DNA of 64,000 nucleotides, taken from the NCBI GenBank assembly GCA_000827265.1, contig KN834773.1, positions 424,541-488,540 on the forward strand, given 5' to 3'. Shown one piece after another: positions 23,650 through 35,014 of the stretch (within the stretch, counting starts at the first letter, position 1; each line of letters begins with the position of its first letter). A model generated the notes under the pieces. It was not told where the DNA came from and searched no databases. It saw only the letters and a list, made by a program, of their open reading frames with translations. This stretch comes from Collybiopsis luxurians FD-317 M1 (taxonomy: Eukaryota > Basidiomycota > Agaricomycetes > Agaricales > Omphalotaceae). The translations under genes were made by a program, and so were the position numbers.

Positions 23650-24540
23650 ACCGTGACCGTGTTTGAGGCAGGTGAAAACGCGTCGCGGCTATTCCCGCGA
23701 ACTTCTTTGAAGCCTGCATGTAGTCAATGGCGTGCCTTGGATCGCTGCCAGTCTATCAAGTTCGAAAGGAACAGTTTAGACTTTTTGAGATCGTCACTTA
23801 CCTGGACTCAGAGGCCTAAAGACTCCAATCCAAATCTAATGCTAGACAAATGTCCGTTGCTGCTGCATGGAAAGCACGATCTCCGACGACTATGTGATGA
23901 CCTTGGATCCGAAAGCGCCGAGGATCCGAAGAAAATGTCACTTGTGTGAAGCCAAGCCGAAAGGGCGATCATGACCATTGAAACGGCGTTTAACGGTACC
24001 AATGTAAATGAACATCTCTTTCAGCGGGAAAAAAAAAGCGTCTCAACTTACTCCTTCCACTCCTTCTTGTCCCTGCCAATCCGTATTTCAGCTGTGTTTG
24101 AGTGTAAATCTCATTAATTACGAAGGTCTCTCAACGAAGAGAGCAAGGAATACATGACAGATATCAATGAGGGGGTAGCTGACAGGCAAGCAAATTCGAC
24201 ATTTTTCTTGGATTGACTTTCTAACTATCACTCAGAACTCGATGATGCATAGAGTGCATGATACGCTGTGGACCCCTTGTCAGGCTCTTGCCGACTTTCG
24301 ACTAGAGTACTAACGCTCCTACGCTACAGACGCTGATAGGACTTGCAAAGTTCTCAACGAAGCTTTCGAGACCTGGACAATCATGTGGTACCTCTATGAA
24401 GCTTCAGATTTGACTTGTGCACTGTCATCGGTCAGGAAGGGGGATTCTACCTCATCAACTGGCAAACCTACGGTGGCAAAGTTCTCGCTCCGCCGTTACT
24501 TACAATCAAACCTTCTCTCTTATCTCCTCCATGGCAGATG
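23650..24540. repeat. Duplicated relic downstream of ILV2 copy 2
   Basis: This is the diverged partner of 14560-15540. The order of matching blocks is the same, but the frame that can be followed in part on the - strand of the first copy is broken here by stops and small gaps. It supports duplication of a block larger than ILV2 itself, followed by neutral decay. Confidence 0.5.
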
Positions 24541-27500
24541 TAGAAAAATCTAACCGATACCTCTGTGCAGCTGCAGAGTGGCGGAGGCGACGATTTACCA
24601 GAGCAAGCTACCGGTTCGGATGTTCTTTCGAGTGTCGGTTCCGATCATTAGGTATCCGTACGTTCATGTATCTCTCCGTGCGTTTTTAGCGCGTCAATAG
24701 GCGCATCACCGAATCACTGAATTCTTTAGGACAGATCTTCTAGCTCCTCCGAACGCCACGGTTTCGGACGCTCATTTAATATCGAACAGATATACATACC
24801 AGTCGGCGTTCCGCCTCAGTAGCCCAAAGGAGAATGGAGAATGAAATCCTACTGGATCCGGCTGTTTAGATGTGTTAGGTAAGGGAGTAATAACGAAAAC
24901 CTGAGCAGGAGGTTAGTTCAAAGCCAATAAAGCGGTAAAAGGTTGCTCCGTATGTATGTGAAAAATCAGACTAAAATCATGTCCCAAGTAGCCTTAGAGC
25001 GAAACTTTAAGATTTGATATCGGAGTTGAAAGTGACTCATCGGCAAAGATGTTCTATTTATCTACCTCTCAGCTCTTGACAAGGAAGTACCTCCATTTCC
25101 CGAAAGACAAAAATAAAAAACTTGTTCTAGAAAAAGCATTTATGTATAACACTCCATCTCGGACCTCTGCTCGTCGTAGTATTCGCTACCCGTCGGAAGG
25201 CCTATGGGCCTTCCGATTCCAGTGAACATTCCAGTTGTAAAAAAAATCGGTTCCTTGGTCTAGGTCGGGAATGCGCTATACACTATTGATTAACTAACTA
25301 CACCGCCCCCACATCGAAGGTTGTGCCTTAACTTTCCACCAGCCCGACAGCTGTTAAGCCACGAGCGAACATCAGAACACGAGTTTCGACCAGCGCGCGA
25401 AGCAAAAAGGCCTCCCCAAGCCGGAGTTGTCCTGTCCGGTGACCAAATTCACCTGATCAACGATACCCGAGCGCGAACAACGAGTCAGTTGGGAAAGATC
25501 TGACGTCCAAGGACGCAAAAAAGATTTTTAAGGCCTCCTTCTCTTGCCCAGGTCCTTCTCGCTACGGCGAGGTACCCCCGATCCATGCCAAACGTGTCAT
25601 TAGGTAGTCCGCTCGATTCTGGCTTCTCGGTGGGCTTGTGCCAGTGGAGCCCCATCGACAGGTAAGTAAAGTCCTTTGGTCACGGCTGCTTTGTCTGGGT
25701 AAGGTTTATTACCAAGAGCCCGAGCATACATCCAGCTGCGACCCCATATCTACAGCATACAGCCTTGATTTGGTATGGACTGCATTCGTAAGATGTACAC
25801 CGACTCGAGACATTTCTGATTGATTTTTTTAATTTCTTTCTCCTCGGTGGTTTTTTTATTGCCAGCCTGATGAATGCCGTTAGTAGTTGGGATAATCCAT
25901 ATGGAGGGATTATTTTCCGCGTCCTTTTGGAGTACTCCATCTTTCTCGGGAAAGCTGCAACAGAATCTGTCCCCAAGCTTCATTAATGTAGGCTGAAACT
26001 CGTTCATTTTTTTTGAATAGCACGTACTTACACTAGTCAGACTTGACCAAAGTCAAGCAGCTTGGAAATCCCCTTTTGACAGTGATAAACATTTGAAGTC
26101 GCGTACAGCCTAACCTATGCACTTATAGCGTTATGTTATATAGGCTAGTGGTAATACGGAAATCGAAATTTACTCGCATTCAGCAATGCGTTTCAAAACT
26201 GACACCTCGAAACGCAGTGGCTCCACCAGTGACTCCGCGCAGGGTTTAAGTTTAACATTGTTTGCAACAGGTCTTACAGGTTCTAACCTCGAGCGCTCCG
26301 AGCTGACGTGGAGCACTTTGCGCACTTAGCACTTATCTGATCTAGCCTCGGAGCTGTACTCCATCTCCACAAAGGGAAAAAAAAAGGAGAGGAGAAGGGG
26401 ATGCGGAGAATGAAATATTTTACTTACTTGCAAGGAGCGGCGATTCAACTTCGGTGAGCATGGAGAAAGTAATACTTGTACTCATTTGTGAGTTTGACGG
26501 ATCGGTGGATCGATGTCGAAGAGAGCAAGTCTAACTTGACCCAGGCTCGGCTCGAGTCCAGTCTACAGTTACTAGAAAACTGTCCAGTCCAACCTTCTGT
26601 GATTCGTGAAGCACCCAACATAGTCTGAGTGCGATGGACTTACCATCTCTGCAGTCGGAATCGTAGGCATAGTACGAAGCCTAGATTTACTGATTGAATC
26701 ATCGAACGAGATGGAAATCAGAGAGTAAGAAAGAAGTTTTCTGAAGGCCTGCACGGGGGGGTTAAAGTTTCGATAGAACTTGCTTCTTTTCGCACCTTCA
26801 CTAGCGTGAAGACCCGAGGAACCTGCTTCGCGTGAAAGAGGGACAAAGTACTGACGAATCGAACATGACGTATTTTTAGGAAGCGTCATCTATCCCATCG
26901 GAAAATTAAGGGCGCTTATGTGATAACATCTTTCTTGCATTCTCGCCTCCATGTCCGTTCAAGACTTCAAGCACATTCGAATTCAATCGATAACAGACAA
27001 TTCCGATGCCCGGATACTATGGACCTTATTCTTGCACGTTTTGAAAATCACCTGGTATCGCTACAACTAGAAAAACGACACATACTTGGCAACTTTGGAG
27101 AAGAACCTTGGATTTGGACTCTGTATCCTCGGTGGAGAATGTGGACTGAGTGAGTAAAAGATGGGAACAAGACTATCTGGAGGGCTAACGGTTTGTGGTT
27201 CCCTGTGGCTTTCTACTTACCTCTTTGTGTATTTTCAGAATACTTGATAAGCGATCTGTTACTTTAAATCCGCCTACAAGTTGAACAGATCAGGCTTTAT
27301 TTCTGGCATACCTCACTCCCTTGAACATACCATACCGGTACAAGGTGTGCGTGCATACGTACTACACCCGTGTGTAAGTATTTTTCTTAGCTCGAGAAGT
27401 TGATTGCATTGCACCAACGGCACGGCTGTTCTTTCCTCATGGATAGCGAGCTGCATCTATCGCATGTGAGTTTGTTTCACTGTGACTTGACTGCTGACGT

Positions 27501-28869
27501 TGGTGCAAGTTGAAAGTGCCAATCGATTGTCATTGTTTGTTATTCGTCTTCTCGCTCGCCACCAGATGCTGCACATGTGCTTTTGTCGCCACCGACAGCG
27601 TTTACGGTAGAGAGTAAATTCAGAAAGCCACCAAAAAGCCACGCGTCTGCGTCTGTCTTTGTCTGTCTAGTTCAGGGACGACGATAAAAGGATAAAAGGC
27701 TTGGATGGAGGTGTGGAAAGATCGGTATGCCCACTCAGTACGCAGGTTCCCTCGGGCCTGCATGTATGCAGGCTGATCGACGACGGAATGATGCTTGAGG
27801 ACCTGAATACTTGGCCTTGATGTTCAAACTTCTGGGTTGATACATCCTTTTCGAGGTTGAAATTGTTTTCGTCTTTTTTTTTCTTTCTGGGCCCACCAGA
27901 CATTCGTTCTGTCAAACACCGGAAGAGCTCCATAGGGTGCTGCGGGTTTCCCATAGCCCATGTTTTGTTTTCTGTTCATGGTGAGCCCACTTGTACACAC
28001 GCTTCTTTTATTCATAGCATATCGATGTTATCTGCAGGTCCATCGGACGTTTCATCGTAAATGAAGACTCTAGACTCTATAACCAGATGACTCCTCCGTG
28101 ATTCCTCCTCTTTCTCTCCGCTCCGATGCAATGTCTATTACTGGACTATTCTTTGAAAGCCTCTTCCGACGTGATGTAATACAATCTAAACAGTATGGAG
28201 GTAAAAGTCGTTTACGTCCTTTTGGTGCACCAGGTACTAGATGCTTGTGCCACAGCTGTCTGATACCGGCCTTCACGCAACCAAATGCTATAATAATACA
28301 ATTTTGCCAGTGTTTTAGGTTTGAGAAGGAGTGGGGGTTTTAACGGGGACAGGAGAGTTTCGTGTGGCAAATGACCCACGTCTACGTCTCCATGTGAGAT
28401 GAGAGAATCTGCAAAGTTAGTTTCTTCCTGACAGCTCGCTTGCAGGGAATTCTAAACAGAGTACTGGAATTGGGATAGTTGGGGGAAGGAGGGGGGGAGT
28501 ACGGAGGGGAGTACCTGATTACACGAAGGAGAAGCCACGATGATTGGCGTATTCTATCTGGATAAGGGATAGCTAGAAACGATTTGCCCGATTGAATCTT
28601 ATTAGTGATTGGATATTACGTATAATTCATTCGGTTGTCTGTCTCCGTGTCTGTTAAGCTTGAACCACATCTCTCACACCCCCGTTATTCCTTTTTTCTT
28701 TTCTTTTTTCTTTTTTTTCCCTTATAAATCTCAAATCGCTCAAACTGTCAAGCTCCCTTCAACGCCCGATTCACATCAACCCACTGACACTCTCAGCCAC
28801 AGTCCGCTGTCTAATCCTTCTTCGGACGCGACGACGTACCCCAACAACGCGTTCAGCTCGCCGTCAATC
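24541..28869. other. Long gene-poor stretch
   Basis: I find no frame here that carries a recognisable motif or extends through splice sites. A perfect hairpin at 25194-25215 (9-bp stem CGGAAGGCC, loop TATG) lies in a moderately GC-rich patch. An open frame at 26572-26889 (-) has no features of a protein family. From 28680 to 28725 there is a dense pyrimidine tract (runs of T and C) directly upstream of the next gene, probably in its promoter or 5' untranslated region. Confidence 0.5.
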
Positions 28870-31800
28870 ATGGGCAACTCTCATTCCAGCAATACTCGCA
28901 ATCATCGGAACCATTCTGCTCGCCAGACCGCAATACCTACCGCGTCATCCAACAAAAACTTTGACTTTCTTCAAATCGACCCGAATCCGAATCCGAATCT
29001 AATAGGACATGCCGGACCTCAGCTGGTCGTCCGACGGCGTCATTCAAGCATAGGACAGTCTCGCTCACGTCCGCCAAGACAGCTTTCTCATCGACGTTCG
29101 GCATCTTCTATTCTCTTTTCTCGTCTCGGTCTGGGGTGTACTTCTGCGGATGTCTCTGTGCTCAGTCGAGATTCCGTGTCTGACTCTTCGGATCTGTTTG
29201 AAGACGAGAAGATTCGTGTCCTTCAGCTTTCCCACTACAACGATGAGCAGCCTCCAACGAGTCCCAGTACGACCACCTTCAGCAAGAACAGTAGTCAGCA
29301 TACCTCTTCCTCCTCGGGCTCGTCGCTCTCACATCTAGCGTATTATTCGCCTTCTTCAACTACGGATGGTCGCAAGATCCCAGGAGATCCAGCAGCTGAG
29401 GCCGCCTTTGACGCGTTCCTCAAACAGTTTCCGCGTATGTTCTTCTTAGTCCCAGTCTTCGGTTCACGCTCAAGCCCGTTCCGTTTCAGAATATCGCCTA
29501 ACATGGATCCTCGACACACTGCGGCGTACAGACTATACCCGGCTTTCTCGACTTTCAAGCTCATTATCCCGCGATTCCGTTGAAACAGAAACCTACGTCG
29601 ACTACATGGGCGGCTCTCTCTATCCAGAATCACTCATCCGAGTTCACACCGAGTTTCTAACTAACAATGTACTAGGAAACACGCATTCTATTAGCGGGAG
29701 GTGAGTACTTGTGTAGTTTGGTTATACTTAGCAGAAAGCCATGCTCGGATCTGTTTCTGGCTCTTTTGGGTGGCCCAAAACGCTAACAAAGAGTTTGATG
29801 TAGCTCCCAACTCTCCCTGAAGCACGCAGAGGAAGCAAGAAGAGCCGTACTAGAGTTTTTCGGGGCTCCAACTCCCCTTTCACGTCCATCATCCTCATCA
29901 TCATCCACAGTCGGCTCCGATGACGACTCGAACGAATACACGGTGATATTCACGCCAAACGCTTCTGGAGCACTCAAGCTCGTTGGAGAGGCGTATCAGT
30001 TTACTCAAAGTAAGTGTCAAAAAGTCCTCCCCCTTGCGCTTGACAGTGTGGTTCGGAGACGCAGCCGCAATTGCCAATCGCCAATCGCGGGGCCGGATCT
30101 TATCTACGAGGGTTTAACGTTTATTTATTGATTTCATTTTACTTTTTTTATTTTTATTTGCCTCCCACTTGACAGACAGCTGCTTCGTTCTCAGCACGGA
30201 TTCGCATAATAGTGTCAATGGCATTCGAGAGTTTGCGAGACGCGGCGGGGCCAAGGTGATTTACCTCCCTGCTGGGTCGAAGAAGGGTCAAGAAGGCGCT
30301 TTTGACCTTGAAGAAGCCAAGGTAAGGCCCGTGATTGGGGTATATGCGGTTCTTTTGGATGACTGTTTGACGTTCTCTCTCTCCCTCCCTCTCCCTTCCC
30401 CTTTGATCTCTTCATCGTGTTGAAAAGAGTATACTACGAAACAACAAACCTCCAGAAAATACCTCCAGCCTATTCGCACTTACCGGTCTATCGAACATCA
30501 CCAACGCCAAGTGTCCCGCGTTATATACGTCTTCTTCTACTTCTTCCTCTGGCACCAAAGACGACGAATCGATCATAACGTTTGCGAGAAATCAAGGCTT
30601 TCATACTCTTTTAGACGCGGCTGCGTTGGCTCCTACGACGAGGTTCTCGTTGGCGGAGCTTCCGGTCGATGCTCTCGCTGTGTCGTTCTATAAGATGTTT
30701 GGGTTTCCTACGGGTGTTGGAGCGTTGGTTGTGAGTATTGTTCATCTCGCGTTTGGATCGCCTTTTGTGGTGTCGCTCCCTCTCTCCCTCGCTCGTCTTG
30801 GTTTCGATTACTTATGAGTTTCATTGTTCCGGATCACCTTACTTATCTGTGTGTAATGTATAGGTACGGAAAGGCTTCCTACGAAAGCTAAGAAGCGGGA
30901 GACCGTGGTTCGCTGGTGGTACGGTGGACGTCGTACAGGTTCCTGGGAAGGTACGGACTATGAAAGGTGTAGGAGAGGAATTTGAAGGGTTCGAGGTGAG
31001 GATTGTTTGTTGATTTAGTTTGTATTTCCCCTGGTCAACTTCGTCCCTTCTTCTCTGTGCAGGACGGAACGATAAACTACCTCCTTTTACCAGCTATAAC
31101 ATCCGGTCTACATCTCCTCTCGGCGTACCTTCCCTTCTTACCCCTACGGCTTAACTGTCTCGTGCATTATCTCGTTGCGGAGTTGGGAAAGATACGGCAT
31201 AGGGATTGGGAGGGACGGATGGCGATGGGTGGTGGTGGTGGTGGTGGTGTGCCTGTGTGTAGAGTACTCTCGAGAGTGCCTGGGAAGGTTCTTAAAGCTG
31301 TTGGAGAGACGGATGAAGAAGCGGGTGCGGTCGTTGCGTGTATCTTTCTCGATGTGAGTTGCTCTTTTTTTGTTTGTTCTTTTCTTCTTCTGTGCGATGT
31401 TTTGTATCGGCGTTTGGGTTTAGGCTCAAGCGTTTTGTTTTAGATATTTTTGTGGTTCTAGAGCTAACGGGTTTTATTTTTTAATTCTTTTCATTTCCTT
31501 GAAATCTTTCCCTTCCCTTCCCGCGTCCCGTCGACTGCGCGCATACATACAAATTTGTAGGAATCCGGAGACTCACTCCCGCTGTCATTCATCGCGCACT
31601 CTGCTTCGCAAGAAGGCATCTCCCTTCGCACGGGGTGCATGTGTAACCCCGGCGGGGCTGCGGCTCTGTTGGGTATTCAAGATAGTATGAAGGATGTTGA
31701 GGAGGGTGGGATGATGCGGGAAGGGATGACGCTTAGACAGTTTGAAGAGGATGTGGACAGGGAGCGGAGGAGGATGAGGGTGGGGGGTGAGGGGGTAGGG

Positions 31801-32199
31801 TTGATGGGGGAGATGGATCGATTGGAAGAAGGAGGGGCAGGGGGGAGGACGGAACTGGGTGTGGTTAGGATAAGTCTTGGGCTGGGGACGGATTGGAGTG
31901 ATGTTTGGAGGGTGGTGAAGTGGGCGAGGAGGGTGGGTGATGCGAGGGAGAGGAAGGTGATGTGGGGGAGATGGGTGAGGATGGAACAGCGGCTGCCGGA
32001 GGCGGAGGAGGAACATGATGGGCATGAGTGGCAGGAGGTTGAGGGAGGTGCGGTCCGAAGACGAGAGTTTGTCGACTGTGCTCCGTGCGCTGGTAAGGGG
32101 ATTGATAAGAGGGCACTCGCGTGTGTGAAGCGTGTTTCGCTGGCGGAAGGGGGTGGAGAAGGAGCGGAGGGTTGGGATACGATTGGGAGGGCCTTGTGA
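28870..32199 (+). CDS. Molybdenum cofactor sulfurase-like PLP enzyme (class V aminotransferase fold)
   Basis: Eight exons join in phase: 28870-29434, 29490-29700, 29804-30009, 30176-30321, 30428-30730, 30864-30995, 31063-31353, 31561-32199, giving 830 residues. Such enzymes remove sulfur from cysteine; the best-known member sulfurates the molybdenum cofactor. Seen: [63 protein letters not shown], the PLP-lysine block [17 protein letters not shown] (Lys465), and [12 protein letters not shown] (Cys644/Cys646). There is no recognisable C-terminal MOSC domain. The first ~190 residues are Ser-rich and low-complexity, and the protein opens with MGNSHSSN, which fits an N-myristoylation signal. The frame is open upstream to 28609 but without an ATG, so 28870 is chosen as start. 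Exon 7 encodes a seven-Gly run from a GGT repeat. Confidence 0.88.
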
Positions 32200-32549
32200 T
32201 GGGACCTATGTGCTTCGTTTGTTTGTTTTTCTTCTTTTCTTAACCCCGTGGACGTTGCATGTACAATTACTCTTTCTATGCATGTGGATGGAAAATCGGA
32301 AAGTGTCAAGTAGTAAGGCTGAACTGTTGTAATCTATTCCCGTTGACTTCAATGTAATTCTATATACTTACTTAGTGTGTTCTGAGCTGGTACAAATCTA
32401 ATCCTGTTCTGCCTTCGGATAATTATTGACCAAACAACTCTTAGTAATTATGGCGAATTATGGATAATCCTTTAATTGAATTTCTGCACATACAAACCCA
32501 ACAAATAAGTGTACCCACAGCATACCGAGAAAAGTAACGCAACCCCTTT
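32200..32549. terminator. 3' spacer between convergent genes
   Basis: This AT-rich spacer lies between the 3' ends of the PLP enzyme (+) and P450 number 1 (-). It should contain both polyadenylation regions. No coding frame is supported and I cannot point to a specific signal. Confidence 0.4.
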
Positions 32550-34511
32550 TTACAAATTATTCGGCAACAATGTCACTTTCAACGGTAGCTGAGAGCCTTT
32601 ATCAAGCTCTCCTTCAATGGTGGGCACCATAGTCAAGGCCGATTCACGTCGAATTCCGGCCAATTTGGGAGTGCTTTCAAGTTGAAAGTTTCTTAGCAGA
32701 ACCACGATGAATGCTTGCAGTTCAGCCACACTGTAGAAGGAGAAATGAGACTTAGTGACCTATGGATAGCCAGAAAGGTTTTATGACTTACGTGAACCTC
32801 CAGCCAAGGCAGGAACGCATTCCGGAAGCAAAGGTTGCTCTGTGAGTATAGATATCAGGTTTAAGAGACGAAATTGATCATCTAAGAACCCACAAGTTCG
32901 CATATACCCCTAGTGGAGTATCTGTTTGAACCCGTCCCTCGATCCAACGATTGGGATTGAATTCAAACGAATCTTTCCGTTGGCTGCTTAAGGTCATGTC
33001 ATCATGAGTAAGGCTTCAACTATCGTACCTTCGCCGAAGATATCCTTATTTCTGGTAAAACGGAAGAGTACGTATCAAGCTCCAAAATAAACACCCAGCG
33101 AGCGACGGACAAACCTATTGTATGCTTGAATTGAACCGATAACTTGTGTACCCTTGGGGATCGGTATCTCCGTGATTATCTTACCCGACTTGCCCACGAT
33201 GGGTTTTGAAAGCGGAAGCCTATCGTCTTCAGAGGCCGTTCTGTATAAATGTATGGCTACCGGGTAGTAGCGTAGGGTTTCCTGCAATGAAGCATGAGCT
33301 TTGGGTCTATAGGAAGTCCGACGGCTTCACCTTGGACATAGCAACCAGGAGAGGCATCTCCTCGAAGTCTTGCAGCGTGAAGTCAGAATTGCCGCGATCC
33401 GCGATTGTTTCCTCCATTGCCTGTATCTCGTTGCGAAGTTTTGCTTGGAGCTTAGGCTGGCGTGCAAGCTCATACATTGCCCAACAAATGGTGTCTAAAT
33501 GTGGCAGGGGAGGTATTAATTAGCGTGAGTGTACCTGCGAATTATGATGTAATTTACTTGTCTGTAAACAAAACGTTAAAAATTAGCTTCTGCTCATACC
33601 TGATGGTTTCAAGGAGCTTACGATAGTCTCGTGTCCTCCAAAAATCAAAGTTCTTTCGAGATAAAAGAGGTTCCTCACTCTGTCCAATCGCATCTAGAGT
33701 TGCCCGCGAAATATAGTCGGGAAAGTTGAAGACGTCGGATTGGCTACCAGATTTAGCAATAGCTGCCTTCCAGACTGAACACATCTAGTAATCGAAGTGT
33801 TATCGCTCTTTAACTTTTGTTCCGGTTCAAATAATTGTCATACCGCTTCCGCGCTGCTGATGAAGAATGGAACGAAGAATTTGGTCTCGGGGGCTCGAAA
33901 TCCCGGCAGCATAATCTTCCTCTGCCTCGTATGCACATCCCCTAGATAAAAGACGTTAGAAACACCTTCGACAAATAGTGAATTCTCAAGACGCACCGTC
34001 TGCCCATGCAAGTCCCTTCCCTGAAGTAAGCCTAGCCATCTCTCTTCGGACAGGACTCTTCCGCCATCCATAACCAGAGCTCTGAAGAATATGCTGGAGA
34101 GCTTTGGGGTCGGCAATCATTAGTTGATCAGTCTATCAGGGATCAAATCAGTACCTCTCCTGAGGCTGCATAGATGTAAGCAAAACATACCCCTAGCGCC
34201 GCTCCGAAGCGGACAACATCCCCATATGTCTTTTGCCATTCAAATTCAGCCTGAATATCTGTCAGTTCAATCACATCGAATACTCTTGCTGTGAGACTCA
34301 CCAGGCCTACTGGTTTTTGCAAAAGTTCACCCAAGTTTCCTAAGACGGTATAATCGGACTTGGATGTAAACATCCTGCCAACGTACTTACCTAGCAAGAA
34401 AGACTTCGGTTCAGGGCCAGGTATATTCCAAAACGGAGAGGGGGTGGTCAATCTCCAAGCGACAAACAAAAGGAGGAGCAAGGTCATAATAAATATCATT
34501 GGGGCTTCCAT
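32550..34511 (-). pseudogene. Cytochrome P450 number 1, probably missing an internal block
   Basis: The start (34511) encodes a membrane anchor (MEAPMIFIMTLLLLLFVAW) and a proline hinge IPGPEPKSFLLG. Further exons read AEFEWQKTYGDVVRFG, DPKALQHILQSSGYGWRKSP, HTRQRKIMLPGFRAPETKFF, and DVFNFPDYISRATLDAIGQ. Almost directly after that comes the I-helix block TLIFGGHETIV (near 33650). In P450s of this type about 100 residues (helices F to H) lie between these two blocks, and neighbours 2 and 3 have them; here only about 25 nt separate them. The rest is present: QETLRYYPVAIHLYR (ExxR), and the heme loop FASGMRSCLGWRF with Cys at 32809-32811. I infer an internal deletion, so the product is unlikely to fold normally. 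Confidence 0.75.
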
Positions 34512-35014
34512 TGCGATCTTGCGTACAAAGAACCTGGATCACTGCTGTACCTTATATACTCTGAGAGTGTTTTACGAGCGAAACAGAATTTTTACTGCGG
34601 ATATACCGTGTCCCATTTTTCCTTTGCATTCATTGATACGGATTTCTTGTCAGTTTATGGATTGTGATAAGTTCAAGGGGAATATCTGTGATCCGGGATA
34701 CCTCGGTCTGATTTCATTGAGAACACAAATATGTGGACTCAGGACGTCCACGACCGGTCCTGACTGCCAAGCTAGGGAGGGTAAACTCGGGCAGATGGCC
34801 GACTACTAAGTCTTATGCATAAGACGTTTTGTGATAGGGATCAAATGTCATATAATATTCTGGAGACTTGTCGAACGGTAAGTAGGTACAAGTACAGTGT
34901 GTTTCGGAGTTAAAAAAAACTAATCCATATCAACTCCAAAGCTAAGCAAGTACATACCCATGCGTACATATATGAAACGAATGGAGAGGCATAGCAAAAA
35001 TAGCAGTGGTCATC
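34512..35014. other. Spacer between P450 genes 1 and 2
   Basis: About 500 bases containing the promoter of P450 number 1 and the 3' end of number 2, both on the - strand. No other coding frame is supported. Confidence 0.45.

Noticed and set aside
28609..28869. N-terminal extension of the PLP enzyme from 28609
   Set aside because: The open frame there has no ATG and crosses a pyrimidine tract typical of untranslated DNA; the first ATG in frame is 28870.
31677..32309. Long antisense frame (-) over the PLP enzyme's last exon
   Set aside because: Translates to low-complexity Pro/Ser/His sequence, a shadow of the purine-rich coding strand.
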